Shown piece after piece: positions 40,253 to 49,528 of a DNA stretch of 64,000 nucleotides. Position 1 is the stretch's first letter. Each line of letters starts with the position of its first letter. Under the pieces are notes generated by a model. It made no database searches. It had not been told where the DNA came from and saw only the letters and a program-made list of their open reading frames with translations. The translations under genes were made by a program, and so were the position numbers. Source of the DNA: UBA6054 sp963975575 (GTDB lineage: Bacteria; Planctomycetota; Phycisphaerae; Phycisphaerales; UBA1924); the NCBI GenBank assembly GCA_963975575.1, contig CAXBHL010000003.1:1-64000 (forward strand), given 5' to 3'.

Positions 40253-41635
40253 TCAGACCAGCAGGGCGGCCGGGTTCTCCAGCAGTTCCCTGACGGAGTT
40301 GAGGTACTGGGCGGCCATCGCGCCGTCGATGATGCGGTGGTCGCTGGACATGGTCATGGACATCTCGTGCCCGACGACCAGCACGGGCTCGCCGTCCTCG
40401 TCGGTCTCGATGAAGGGCTTCTGGACCGCCTGGCCCACGGCCAGAATGGCCGCGTTCGGGGGGTTGATGATGGCCGTGAAGTGGTCCACGCCGAACATGC
40501 CCAGGTTGGAGATCGTGAAGGTCGAGTCGGACATCTCCTCGACGGTCAGGCCCTTGTCGCGGGCCTTCTTGGCCAGGCGCTTGGTCTCGGCGGAGATCTG
40601 TCGCAGGCCGATCTGGTCGGCGTTGCGGATGGTCGCCACCACGAGCCCGCCGCCGCGTTCCTCGGGCAGCGAGACGGCCACGCCGATGTTGACCTGGCCG
40701 TGCAGCTGGATGGCCGGGCCCTTCTCTACCCACGAGGAGTTGATGAAGGGGTGCTGGTGCATGGCCAGGCCGCAGGCGCGGACGAGGAAGTCGTTGACCG
40801 AGAGCTTGACGCCCTGGCTGGAGAGCTGCTCGTTGAGCTGCTCGCGCAGCTCCATGAGGCTGTCGAGCCGGGCGGAGACGGTGACCTGGTAGTGGGGGAT
40901 GGTGCTCTTGGACTCGACGAGGCGCCGGGCGATGGTGCCGCGCATGTTGTTGAGTGTGACCGTCTTGCTCTCGAGCACGGAGCCGGAGGGGGGCAGCATC
41001 GGGGCCTGGTGGGGCCCAGCGCGGGAGGCGGGCGCCCGCTGCGCCGGGGCCGACGTGCCCCCGGAGGCGATGGCGGACTCGACGTCCTTGCGGATGATGC
41101 GCCCCGACGGGCCCGAGCCGGTCAGAGACCCGAGGTCGAGATCGTGCTCTTCTGCGATCTTGCGGGCCAGGGGCGAGGCGAAGACGCGGGAGCCGTCCGA
41201 ACCGGCGGCGTGGCCGTTGGTCGTGTGGGCGGACTCGGCCTCGGACGGCTCGGCCACCGCGGTGGCGGATGAGCCGGCGTCCTTGGAGGACGGTGCGTCC
41301 GAAGACCCGGAGGACTTGGACTTGGTGTCGGACTTGGTGTCGGACTTGCTCTCGGCCTTGGTGCCACCGGACTTGGCGGCGTCCTCGACCGACTCGCCCT
41401 CGGCGGCGAGGATCAGGATGGCCTCGCCCACGGCGATCTGCTGCCCCTCTTCGGCCGCCAGCCTGGCGACCGTGCCATCGTCGAAGGCCTGGAGTTCCAT
41501 CGTGGCCTTGTCGGTCTCAATATCGGCGAGCACGTCGCCGGACGAGACCTTGTCACCGACCTTGACGTTCCACTTGACGACCGTGCCCTGCTCCATGGTG
41601 TCGGAGAGTCGCGGCATGGTAATGGGGATGGGCAT
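40253..41635 (-). CDS. pdhC: Pyruvate dehydrogenase E2, dihydrolipoyl acetyltransferase
   Basis: 460 residues. Lipoyl domain 1-80 with lipoyl Lys in DIETDKATMEL; a linker rich in Ser/Lys/Asp; the E3/E1-binding domain at about 155-195 (SPLARKIAEEHDLDLGSL, GSGPSGRIIRKDV); the catalytic domain from about 230 with the active-site SSDHRIIDGAMAAQY. Transfers acetyl groups to CoA. The linker contains three copies of a SDTKS-like repeat. It is 35 bp downstream of pdhB with a GGGAG site. LipB (19800) supplies its lipoate. Confidence 0.93.
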   Translation of the reverse strand: MPIPITMPRLSDTMEQGTVVKWNVKVGDKVSSGDVLADIETDKATMELQAFDDGTVARLAAEEGQQIAVGEAILILAAEGESVEDAAKSGGTKAESKSDTKSDTKSKSSGSSDAPSSKDAGSSATAVAEPSEAESAHTTNGHAAGSDGSRVFASPLARKIAEEHDLDLGSLTGSGPSGRIIRKDVESAIASGGTSAPAQRAPASRAGPHQAPMLPPSGSVLESKTVTLNNMRGTIARRLVESKSTIPHYQVTVSARLDSLMELREQLNEQLSSQGVKLSVNDFLVRACGLAMHQHPFINSSWVEKGPAIQLHGQVNIGVAVSLPEERGGGLVVATIRNADQIGLRQISAETKRLAKKARDKGLTVEEMSDSTFTISNLGMFGVDHFTAIINPPNAAILAVGQAVQKPFIETDEDGEPVLVVGHEMSMTMSSDHRIIDGAMAAQYLNSVRELLENPAALLV

Positions 41636-41670
41636 CTCGAGCTCCCTGGGGGCGTGTCGCGAATGGTATC

Positions 41671-42768
41671 TCAGGCGGTGGCCGCGATGACTTTCCTGAC
41701 GGCCGCCATGATCTTGTCGGGGTTCGGCAGGTACGCCCCCTCGAGCCCCTTGGCGTAGGGGGTGGGCACGTCCTCGGTGTTCACGCGGACGGGCGGGTGG
41801 TCGAGGTAGTCGAAGCAGCGCTCACAGATCTGGGTGATGACCTCGCTGGACACGCCGCCGAAGGGCCAGGACTGATCAACGACCACGACGCGGTTGGTCT
41901 TCTTGACACTCTCGATGATCGCGTCAATGTCCAGGGGGCGGATGGTCCGCATGTCGAGCACCTCGCACTCGATGCCGTCGGCGGCCAGCTTCTCGGCGGC
42001 TTCGACGCAGAAGTGCACCGGTCGCCCGAACGAAACGAGCGTGATGCTGTCGCCCTCCCGGGCCGTGCGGGCGCGCCCGAAGGGGATGTAGTACTGCTCC
42101 TCTGGCACGTGGGCCTTGTCGCCGAGCATGCGCTCGGACTCGAGGAAGAAGACGGGGTCGGGGTCGCGGATGGCGGTGGCCAGCAGGCCCTTGGCGTCGT
42201 AGGGGTTGCTGGGGATGGCCATCTTGAGGCCGGGCACGTTGGAGAAGAGCCCCTCGACGCACCAGGAGTGGGTCGAGGCGAGCTGGCCGCCCGCGCCGTC
42301 GTTGCCGCGGAAGACGATGGGGCAGCCCCACTGGCCGCCGGACATGTAGAGCATCTTGGGAGCGTTGTTCAGGATCGCGTCCGCGGCGACGAAGCTGAAC
42401 GACCAACTCATGAACTCGACGATGGGGCGGAGCCCGTACATGGCGGCGCCGATGCACATGCCGGCGAAGCCGTTCTCGGAGATGGGACTGTCGATGATCC
42501 GCTTGGGGCCGAACTCGTCGAGCATGCCCTGGCTGACCTTGTAGGCCCCGTTGTACTCGGCGACTTCTTCGCCGATCAGGAAGACCTTCTCGTCCTGACG
42601 CATCTCGTGGCTCATCGCCTCGCGCAGCGCCTCGCGGTACTGGATGACGCGGTCGCCTTCGCGGGAGGGAAGGTCGGCTTCCTCGACGAAGTCGGGCAGG
42701 GTCCATTCGCCGACGGCGGGGTGGATCTGCGAGTCGATGGTTTCAATGGGCTGGTCGAGTGTGGTCAT
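41671..42768 (-). CDS. pdhB: Pyruvate dehydrogenase E1 component, beta subunit
   Basis: 365 residues. Signatures: YREALREAMSHEMRQDEKVFLIGEEVAEYNGAYKVSQG, SPISENGFAGMCIGAAM, GGQWGCPIVFRG, ESERMLGDKA and VVVVDQSWPFGGVSSEV, all of the TPP-dependent E1-beta family. The first 40 residues are an extra acidic extension absent from most homologues. ATG 42768 has AAAGG at 7 nt. Separated from pdhA by a lower-GC block of about 1.45 kb. Confidence 0.93.
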   Translation of the reverse strand: MTTLDQPIETIDSQIHPAVGEWTLPDFVEEADLPSREGDRVIQYREALREAMSHEMRQDEKVFLIGEEVAEYNGAYKVSQGMLDEFGPKRIIDSPISENGFAGMCIGAAMYGLRPIVEFMSWSFSFVAADAILNNAPKMLYMSGGQWGCPIVFRGNDGAGGQLASTHSWCVEGLFSNVPGLKMAIPSNPYDAKGLLATAIRDPDPVFFLESERMLGDKAHVPEEQYYIPFGRARTAREGDSITLVSFGRPVHFCVEAAEKLAADGIECEVLDMRTIRPLDIDAIIESVKKTNRVVVVDQSWPFGGVSSEVITQICERCFDYLDHPPVRVNTEDVPTPYAKGLEGAYLPNPDKIMAAVRKVIAATA

Positions 42769-42863
42769 TGGTGGCCTTTGTGACGACGAACCGAAAAAAA
42801 GGGGGAGATTAGCGGCTGGACTGGCGACTGGGTGTATCTTTGCCCAGTACCGGCAGGCCACAC

Positions 42864-42871
42864 TGTACTGT
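42864..42871 (+). promoter_or_regulatory. Possible promoter for the 42896 gene
   Basis: TGTACTGT holds -10 candidates TGTACT and TACTGT; TTGCCC at 42840-42845 is a weak -35 at 18 bp from TGTACT. The leader would be about 20 nt, with AGGGA before the ATG. Confidence 0.3.
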
Positions 42872-42895
42872 CCCCGCGAACAGGGAAGATTTTCG

Positions 42896-43723
42896 ATGAC
42901 AAGGCTCTTTGTTCGACAGATTATCGGTATCGGCTTGGGCATCTCGGCTAGCTCCGCGCATGCGGGCCTCTACGGGGTCACCAGCAGTGGGCGTCTTTAC
43001 ACCATCAACGAGCAAACGGCAGGGGTTTCGTTCGTTGGTCAAGGTGATTATGGGTTCTACGGCACAGGTTCGTTGGAGTGGGACGCCGCACGTGGACGGA
43101 TGATCTCTCTCGCTCCCGGTCAAGATCTCGTCGGATTGCCCGTCCGCATGCACGCGGTTGATCTGGCGAGTGGTGAGGCCACAGTGCTGGGCGACGTCGG
43201 CGTGCCGAGCCACTCTGAAGGTGGGTTGCAATTCAGTCCCAATGGTGTGCTGTACGCGACAAACATCGGAAACTTCGATGCTTCGTCGATCGGGACGATC
43301 GATGGCGAAAGCGGGCAGGTTCTGACTCAGACCCGGTTGTTCAGCTCTGACGGAGGTGGATTTGATCTGAACGGACTCGCATGGAGATCCGACAACGTGC
43401 TCGTTGGAATCGAGCGATCCAGAAACGCATTCATGCTGATTGACCCGACGTCCGGAGAAGCGGAAGTGCTTGCCGTATCGCCCGGTTCCAAGAGCATTCG
43501 TGGAGGTATGGCCAACGGTCCTGGCTTGGACATGGCCTACTACGCGGACGAGTTCAATGACCTCTACTCGGTTGACCTGAATACGGGGGCAGCGATCTAC
43601 ATCGGCCATCTTGATATCGAGGGATCGATCGGCGGCTTGGCGTTCGTTCCCTCGCCGCCGAGCTGTGGAGTCTTGTTGATAGCCGGTGCAATGGCTCGGC
43701 GGCGGCGGCAGATGTCGAGGTAG
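42896..43723 (+). CDS. Secreted protein with PEP-CTERM-like tail
   Basis: 275 residues. Signal peptide 1-23 (IIGIGLGISASSAHA). The body is a repetitive beta structure (YGVTSSGRLYTINEQTAGV, GSLEWDAARGRMISL, PNGVLYATNIGNFD, DLYSVDLNTGAAIYIG), reminiscent of a beta-propeller. The C-terminus VPSPPSCGVLLIAGA followed by RRRR is a PEP-CTERM-like sorting signal with an odd central Cys. GC is close to 50 percent (30 of 60 bases in 43381-43440), far below its neighbours. It points opposite to the pdh genes on either side, so it looks inserted. Confidence 0.8.
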   Translation: MTRLFVRQIIGIGLGISASSAHAGLYGVTSSGRLYTINEQTAGVSFVGQGDYGFYGTGSLEWDAARGRMISLAPGQDLVGLPVRMHAVDLASGEATVLGDVGVPSHSEGGLQFSPNGVLYATNIGNFDASSIGTIDGESGQVLTQTRLFSSDGGGFDLNGLAWRSDNVLVGIERSRNAFMLIDPTSGEAEVLAVSPGSKSIRGGMANGPGLDMAYYADEFNDLYSVDLNTGAAIYIGHLDIEGSIGGLAFVPSPPSCGVLLIAGAMARRRRQMSR

Positions 43724-43734
43724 CGGTTTGCGCT

Positions 43735-44043
43735 TCATGCCACGTACATCCTCTCCGCGGTGCTGAGGATTTCGCGGATCGCTGCTCTAGCACTAGACTC
43801 AACCGATCGCTTGGTAAAAAGGTCAACCCGCCGCCCCAACAGCTCGGACAGTTCCCGCTGGGCGATCACCAGGTCAAAGGTCGAAAACCGAGCGCCAGGT
43901 ACGATCTCCACCAACACATCAACGTCCGAAGTGGGCCGGAAATCACCCCGCAGCACCGAGCCGAACAGCCAGACTTCGGCGATCTTCCACTTGCGGCAGA
44001 ACGCCGCGAGCTGGTCGTCCGTGATGTTCAGGCGGGGGTTCAT
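43735..44043 (-). CDS. Minimal nucleotidyltransferase (MNT, MntA-like)
   Basis: 102 residues. NTP_transf_2 core: LFGSVLRGDFRPTSDVDVLVE (GS-x10-DxD active site), then SELLGRRVDLFTKRSV. Such proteins usually form toxin-antitoxin pairs with a HEPN (DUF86) RNase, which the MNT AMPylates. No HEPN gene is next to it, as the 60-residue neighbour is a membrane protein. Overlaps the upstream gene by ATGA. GC is lower than that of the pdh genes. Confidence 0.88.
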   Translation of the reverse strand: MNPRLNITDDQLAAFCRKWKIAEVWLFGSVLRGDFRPTSDVDVLVEIVPGARFSTFDLVIAQRELSELLGRRVDLFTKRSVESSARAAIREILSTAERMYVA

Positions 44044-44222
44044 GTCGGATCGTTCGGTCGGCCTTGTGTTCGGTCGGGGATGATCGTGGCGTCGGGCCAG
44101 TGTCGGGTTGTGTCCTTGGGTGTCACCTCACCCCGCCGGAGGATTAGCAGGAAGAGCACCCGCACGCCCAAGAGCCCCGCGAAGCCGAGGCCCAGGACCG
44201 CGATGGGCAGCCACTGGTCCAC
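44040..44222 (-). CDS. Very small membrane protein
   Basis: 60 residues, one transmembrane helix (WLPIAVLGLGFAGLLGVRVL). The GTG start follows the pdhA stop codon directly and its stop overlaps the MNT start, so it is translated in the pdhA transcript. No family recognised. Confidence 0.55.
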   Translation of the reverse strand: MDQWLPIAVLGLGFAGLLGVRVLFLLILRRGEVTPKDTTRHWPDATIIPDRTQGRPNDPT

Positions 44223-45350
44223 TCACAGAAGCGGGTTCTTGAGCCCGTGGGTGTAGGTGGCGGTGGGCGAGAGGTTCTTCTCGGGGTTGGCGTAGACGTC
44301 GGTGAACAGCTCCTCGGCCTCGGGCGCGGGGCTGTTCTCGGCGAACTCGACCGCCTCGAGCACCTCGTCGCGGATCTCGTTCTGCATCTGCTTCCAGCCG
44401 TCCTCGGAGATCGTGCCCTCGTCCATGAGCTGGCCGAGCAGGCGGGCGATGGAGTCCTTGTTCTTGTACTCCTCGACCTCGTCCTTCGTGCGGTACTTCT
44501 GCGGGTCGGACATCGAGTGGCCCTGGTAGCGGTAGGTCTTGAAGTCGACGAAACCGGGGCGGCTGTTCTCGCGGCAGTGGTCGACGAACGGTTTGAACGT
44601 GTTGTAGACGTTGCGGATGTCCAGTCCGTCGATCTTGATCGAGTCGATGCCGTAGGACTCGCCGCGGCTGATCAGGTTCTCGTGGTTGGCGGTGTGGCGG
44701 TGGATGGCGGTGCCCATCGAGTAGCCGTTGTTCTCGATGATGTAGATGACGGGCAGGTCCATGAGCGAGGCGAGGTTGAGCGCCTCGTGGAACGCGCCCT
44801 GGTCGATCGCGCCGTCGCCGAGGTAGCACAGGGCGACCTTCTTCTTGGGCTTGTGGCCGGGGTGGACGCCCTTCTTGAGCACCTCGTTCTCGTACTTGGC
44901 GCCGAACGCCAAGCCCGCGCCCAGGGGCGTCTGGGCGCCGACGATGCCGTGGCCGCCGAAGAGCCAGTTGGGCCGGTCGAACATGTGCATCGAGCCGCCC
45001 TTGCCCTTGGCGCAGCCGTGGATCTTGCCGAACATCTCGGCCATGCAGGCGCGGGCGGTCATGCCCTTGGCCAGGGCGTGCCCGTGGTCGCGGTAGGCGG
45101 TCACGAGCGGGTCGTCCTGGTTGATGCAGCCGATGGTGCCCACCGCGCAGGCTTCCTGGCCGGAGTAGATGTGGCAGAAGCCGCCGATCTTGGCCTGCTG
45201 GTAGGCCTGCATCGTGCGGTTCTCGAACTCGCGGATGAGCTGCATGTCGCGCAGCCACTTGAGCTGGGTCTCTTTGGAGAGGTCAGCGGCAAGATCGGGA
45301 GATGAATGTGCTTTCGCCATGCGGTTGTTCGCGGTGGGGGCCTGGGTCAT
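44223..45350 (-). CDS. pdhA: Pyruvate dehydrogenase E1 component, alpha subunit
   Basis: 375 residues. The TPP-binding motif is LGDGAIDQGAFHEALNLASLMDLPVIYIIENN (GDG-x-NN). The regulatory/phosphorylation-loop region YRYQGHSMSDPQKYRTKDEV is conserved, as are YSGQEACAVG and RDHGHALAKG at the N-terminus. With pdhB it decarboxylates pyruvate to acetyl-dihydrolipoate on E2. ATG 45350 has AGAGGA 6 nt upstream. Followed by two small genes, not by pdhB. Confidence 0.93.
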   Translation of the reverse strand: MTQAPTANNRMAKAHSSPDLAADLSKETQLKWLRDMQLIREFENRTMQAYQQAKIGGFCHIYSGQEACAVGTIGCINQDDPLVTAYRDHGHALAKGMTARACMAEMFGKIHGCAKGKGGSMHMFDRPNWLFGGHGIVGAQTPLGAGLAFGAKYENEVLKKGVHPGHKPKKKVALCYLGDGAIDQGAFHEALNLASLMDLPVIYIIENNGYSMGTAIHRHTANHENLISRGESYGIDSIKIDGLDIRNVYNTFKPFVDHCRENSRPGFVDFKTYRYQGHSMSDPQKYRTKDEVEEYKNKDSIARLLGQLMDEGTISEDGWKQMQNEIRDEVLEAVEFAENSPAPEAEELFTDVYANPEKNLSPTATYTHGLKNPLL

Positions 45351-45478
45351 CGCGTCCTCTGGGGTCGTCGTGGGGGTCGTTGAACGGGTCGCTTCGGGAT
45401 CTCCCGCCGGGCGGGTCCTCCGCGGCGCGTGCCTGGGGGCGCGGGACGCCCCCGCGGGGGTTGGAGCCGATTCAACCC

Positions 45479-45507
45479 AGTGTAGGGGACCGGCCGGACC
45501 GCGACAA
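45479..45507 (-). promoter_or_regulatory. Promoter upstream of pdhA
   Basis: Minus-strand TTGTCG, 17-bp spacer, TACACT (4 of 6 each). It would give a leader of about 120 nt. This is the best -35/-10 pair I found in the window. Confidence 0.5.
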
Positions 45508-45595
45508 ACGCCGGTCCGAGGCCGCTTCGGCGCCAAAATCGGGCCGGGCTTGGGCGGCGATCGGGGCTTGCGGCTCCGGCGACCGGCCGCCGGAA

Positions 45596-45634
45596 CGAAA
45601 AACCCCGACGCCGGGGCGCCGGGGTCGGGGGTTG
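45596..45634 (-). terminator. Rho-independent terminator after the S41 protease gene
   Basis: Minus-strand stem of CCCCGACCCCGG / CCGGCGTCGGGG type followed by TTTTTCG. Confidence 0.85.
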
Positions 45635-45650
45635 GTCAGCGCATGCGGCG

Positions 45651-47918
45651 TCAGTCCTTCATCGACGTGGCGGCGGCGGCCTTGATGTCCTGCGTCTGGA
45701 GGAGGACCAGGGCGGTCTGCACCTGCAGGTCGATGCCGTCGGTGAGGAGGGTGTTCGGATCGGGCCGCGCCTCGTCGGCGATGATCTGGCCGTTCTCGTC
45801 CATCGGCAGCACATCGGCGTCCCGGCGGAGCATCAGGGCGTCGGCCTGCTGACTGGGCAGCATCTCGACCTTCAGATCGGGGTCCACACCCCACTCGGTG
45901 GCCCCGGGGATCTTGTGGATCATCCGGGGCGAGTCGACCTGGTAGTAGTGCGTGGTCAGCTTCATCGCGGCGGCCCCGCCGGGGAGCATGTAGACGTTCT
46001 GCACGCTGCCCTTGCCGAAGGACCGCTGACCGACGATGAAGGCCCGGGACTTGCCCTGCCTGGCACCGGCCTGGACCGCGCCAGCGACGATCTCGCTGGC
46101 CGAGGCCGAGCCCTCGTTGATCAGCACGACCACCGGGGTGTCCGAGAGGTTCTGGCGTCCCGACACGCGCCGGGCGTTCTGCTGCTCCTGGGGGATGCCG
46201 ATGGCGTCGACGGTCTTGACGATCATGCCCTCGGGCACGAAGCGGCTGGCGATCTCGACCGCCTGGTCGAGCAGGCCGCCGGGGTTGTATCGCAGGTCGA
46301 GGATCAGGCTCTCCATGCCCTGCTCGCGCATGGCGGCCACGGCGCGGTCGAACTCGCCGGCCGAGTCGTCGGTGAACCCGGTCAGGCGGATGTAGCCGAT
46401 GCCGTTGGCCCGGTCGATGAACCAGTCCCAGTCCTGATCGCCCACGCCGGTCTTGGACCAGCCCTTGACGGTGGGCAGGTCGATGCGCTGGCGCACCAGA
46501 TCGAAGCTCAGCTCCTGGACGTTGTCGTCCTCGTCGGTGCGGTCAACAGTCAGGGTGACCGGCGTGTTGGCCGGACCGGTGATGACCTCGACCGCCTGGT
46601 CCAGGCCGAGCCCGACGGCGGTGATGCCGTTGATCTTCTTGATCACGTCGCCGGAGCGGATGCCAGCCCGCTGCGCGGGGGTGCCCTCGAGCGGGGAGAC
46701 CACGGTGATGTTCTGCAGCTCGTCGAGCTGGATCTGGATGCCCACGCCGATGAACTCGCCCTCGGTCGAGCGGCGGAAGCGCGCAACCTCGTCGGGCCAG
46801 ATCACGGCCGAGTAGGGGTCCAGCTCGCTCATGGCGCCGTTGCCGAACTCGTGGAGCACGGCCTCGGGCAGCAGGTCCACGGTCTCCTGTGCGTCGGAGA
46901 GCAGGCCGTCGACCACGCGCCGCAGGTCGTACGCGCTGCCGTCGCGGTCCCAACCCTTCACGGTCCCGATGCGCTCGTTGATCCGGGCGACGAAGTTTTC
47001 ACGCCTGGACTCGTTGCCCAGCCCGGGGAACGTGCGGCTCAGGTCGGTGGTGGTGGCCATCGTCCGCACGGCCTCGAGCCCGCCGAGGATCATCGAGTTC
47101 ATCGTGATGCCTTCGGGGTTCGTCCGCGTCGTGCGCCCGACGTGCTGCTGGGCCGACCGCTGGATGGCGGTGCGGATCATCGTCGAGTTGACGCCGGTCA
47201 GCTTGGTTCGGTAGTCGTCGCCGTAGGGGTTATACGGCGGCAACGCCTCGAGCCCCTCGGCCAGGCGGCGCTCGTTGCGCAGCTCCCACAGCCGCTCAGG
47301 GGCGTACAGGCGGATCATGCCCAGCCGGTTGCCCAGGCGCTGGACGTCCTCGCGGTAGGTCCCGGAGGCGTCGTCGATGGTGTCGAGCCGGAAGTACAAC
47401 TCGGACGCGACGACCCAGTCGCCCTTGTCCTCGGCCTCGTGGGCCACGCGGTCGGCCTCCTTGATCAGGCGGCCGATGCGCGGATCGGCGAAGAACGCGT
47501 CCGCGTCTTTGGAGAGCAGCTGGAGCTGCACGGCCTTGGACAGCGCGTCGCTGAGGCTGATGGGGTCGCGCTCCGCGTCGTAGGCGGCCAGGTGGTCGTC
47601 GAGTTCCTTGCTGACCTCGGCGATCTTCTCGGCGCGATCGGTCTCCCGTTTAGTGAAGTTCTGGCGGAACAGGTCCAGCGACGCCCGGACGTCCGGGCTC
47701 AGGGCCGAGGCGTCCAGCATGCCGTCGCCGAGCAGGTTGAGCAGGGTGGTCTCGTCCCCGCCGCGGGCGACCTGCCACAGGCGATCATCGGAGGCGTGGG
47801 CCGCGCGGGCAGCATCGGGCTCGAAGGCCTGCAGGGCCGCCGCGGGAATCGCGGTGCCCAGAAGGCCCGCCGCCACGATTGCCGCCCCGATCCGTCGTGC
47901 CCGTGTGGGTCGCGTCAT
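45651..47918 (-). CDS. S41 C-terminal processing peptidase with long N-terminal region
   Basis: 755 residues. Signal peptide 1-29 (IGAAIVAAGLLGTAIPAAA). Residues 30-330 are a helical region without a named domain. PDZ domain about 350-450 (GEFIGVGIQIQL, GTPAQRAGIRSGDVIKKING). The protease domain has GIGYIRLTGF, the nucleophile Ser in NEGSASASEIVAGAVQ and the catalytic Lys in GQRSFGKGSVQNVYML. Cleaves periplasmic proteins at C-terminal ends. GGAACGGAG ribosome site. Much longer than typical CtpA (about 400-500). Confidence 0.9.
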   Translation of the reverse strand: MTRPTRARRIGAAIVAAGLLGTAIPAAALQAFEPDAARAAHASDDRLWQVARGGDETTLLNLLGDGMLDASALSPDVRASLDLFRQNFTKRETDRAEKIAEVSKELDDHLAAYDAERDPISLSDALSKAVQLQLLSKDADAFFADPRIGRLIKEADRVAHEAEDKGDWVVASELYFRLDTIDDASGTYREDVQRLGNRLGMIRLYAPERLWELRNERRLAEGLEALPPYNPYGDDYRTKLTGVNSTMIRTAIQRSAQQHVGRTTRTNPEGITMNSMILGGLEAVRTMATTTDLSRTFPGLGNESRRENFVARINERIGTVKGWDRDGSAYDLRRVVDGLLSDAQETVDLLPEAVLHEFGNGAMSELDPYSAVIWPDEVARFRRSTEGEFIGVGIQIQLDELQNITVVSPLEGTPAQRAGIRSGDVIKKINGITAVGLGLDQAVEVITGPANTPVTLTVDRTDEDDNVQELSFDLVRQRIDLPTVKGWSKTGVGDQDWDWFIDRANGIGYIRLTGFTDDSAGEFDRAVAAMREQGMESLILDLRYNPGGLLDQAVEIASRFVPEGMIVKTVDAIGIPQEQQNARRVSGRQNLSDTPVVVLINEGSASASEIVAGAVQAGARQGKSRAFIVGQRSFGKGSVQNVYMLPGGAAAMKLTTHYYQVDSPRMIHKIPGATEWGVDPDLKVEMLPSQQADALMLRRDADVLPMDENGQIIADEARPDPNTLLTDGIDLQVQTALVLLQTQDIKAAAATSMKD

Positions 47919-48179
47919 GCCAACTCCGTTCCTGTTGAGCGAACCGTGATGCCGGTCCGCGGGTCAATCTGTGTACATCGTCGCCCGGATGCCGTTTCGC
48001 CAACAACCCGCATCCCCACATCTTGGCGGGGTCCGAACGGGTGCGGCTGGGCGTTCGAGTCCGGGAGAGCCGCCCCGATATCTACGACCGAACGCCCGAA
48101 AAGTTTCCGGATCCGGGGAGGAGCGATCGATCTCGGGAGCATTCTGTCCGGAATCGACGCGTTCGCCTAATTGGGGGGG

Positions 48180-49469
48180 TCAATCCCGCGGTCGCCGGGC
48201 CCTGGCCACGCGCCAGCCCCAGAAGCCAACGCCCGCCGCCGCGGCGGCGATCAGGGCGATGCTCCAAAGACGGAACCGTTCCGGGTCCGGTTCTGTTCCG
48301 GGCGACGACGCCAAGCCCAAGGCCATCAGACCGAGCACCGGGCCGATCGTGTATCCCATCCCGATCACGGCCTCGTGCTTGCCGCCCGCGTCCACCTCGG
48401 AGGCCCCGACGGAGAGGGCGTAGTAGAGGGCTCCGCAATAGATGGCGGCCACCCCGGCGCCCATGCCGGCCAGGCCCGCGATGAAGGCCGCGAGCGCGAA
48501 CGGGCCGAACATTGGGGCGGCGACCGAGAGTGCAAACCCGGCGACCATGGAGCCCAACCCCGCCCAGGCGATCCACCACCGCCCGTGCCAGCCGTGCCAG
48601 CGTTCGAACAGGGCGAAGATCACCACCCGGGCGGCCAGCCACGAACTGGCCACCGGCGTCTGCCAGGCGACCGAGACGCCGATGCGGTCGAGGATGATGG
48701 GCTGGATCGGGTTGACCGCGGAGAGGATCAGGTACGAGGCGAAGAGCAGCACCCGGAACAGGGCGAGCAGGGCCTCGTAAACGGGCGGGTGGCGTTCGTG
48801 CCCCTCGGCGTGTCTGGCCGGCTCGCGGGGCAGACCGAACATCATCGCGGCCATGGCGAGGTGGATCACGCCCAAGCCCGCGAGGATCCAGAACGGGCGC
48901 TGCTCGAGCAGCGGGGCCATCGCCCAAAAGCTGCCGACGAGCGCGCCGGACCAGACGATGTTGAAGCGTCCGACCGCGGAGCGGAGCACCGGCCCGCGAC
49001 GCCCGCCGGAGAGGTAGCTCTCGACGATGGGCCAGAGCACGCCCGTGGCGGGGGAGTAGACCAGCACCATGGCCCACACCGCGGGCCCGATGAGGCTGGT
49101 ATCGCCGGGATCCGCGGTCTCTCGGGCGAGCAGGGGCAGTTGGCAGACCATCCCCATGGCGAGCAGGACGGCCGCGACGACGCCCCGGGTGGAGATCCAG
49201 CCCACCCTCCGGGCCAGCGTTCGCAGACCCGGTCCGGCCAGCAACGCCGCCGCGATGTAGGTCGCCCCGAACACCGCCCCGAGGAGGAGATTCTGGCGCC
49301 GTCCGTAGCCCAGGCCGCTCGAGGTGATGAAAAAGATGCCGTTGGTGACCGCGCCGGTGCCCACCGAGCCCAGAAAAGTCAGCGCCAGGACGAGCCACAG
49401 CGACGCGGGCCGGCCGGGGACTCCGCGGGGGCTGGGGGCGACGGACGGGATGGCGTGCGGCGTTGCCAT
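48180..49469 (-). CDS. Major facilitator superfamily transporter
   Basis: 429 residues with 11-12 predicted transmembrane helices and a short N-terminal tail. The MFS shape is clear (two six-helix halves with a basic loop near residue 205, REPARHAEGHERH), but classical motif A is weak, so the substrate cannot be named. TACGAT lies 12 nt before the ATG. About 260 bp separates it from the divergent S41 protease; that gap holds no gene. Confidence 0.78.
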   Translation of the reverse strand: MATPHAIPSVAPSPRGVPGRPASLWLVLALTFLGSVGTGAVTNGIFFITSSGLGYGRRQNLLLGAVFGATYIAAALLAGPGLRTLARRVGWISTRGVVAAVLLAMGMVCQLPLLARETADPGDTSLIGPAVWAMVLVYSPATGVLWPIVESYLSGGRRGPVLRSAVGRFNIVWSGALVGSFWAMAPLLEQRPFWILAGLGVIHLAMAAMMFGLPREPARHAEGHERHPPVYEALLALFRVLLFASYLILSAVNPIQPIILDRIGVSVAWQTPVASSWLAARVVIFALFERWHGWHGRWWIAWAGLGSMVAGFALSVAAPMFGPFALAAFIAGLAGMGAGVAAIYCGALYYALSVGASEVDAGGKHEAVIGMGYTIGPVLGLMALGLASSPGTEPDPERFRLWSIALIAAAAAGVGFWGWRVARARRPRD

Positions 49470-49528
49470 CGGGGGGCGGCGATCGTAGGATCATTCCCGG
49501 CCCGCTCCGAGGGGGCCGAGGACATCCT

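Noticed and set aside
42896..43723. Pseudogene status for the low-GC secreted protein
   Set aside because: The frame is intact with a signal peptide and a sorting-type tail; only its composition is unusual.
44040..44222. HEPN toxin partner of the MNT gene
   Set aside because: The 60-residue product is a transmembrane peptide without the Rx4-6H motif or the helical length of HEPN.
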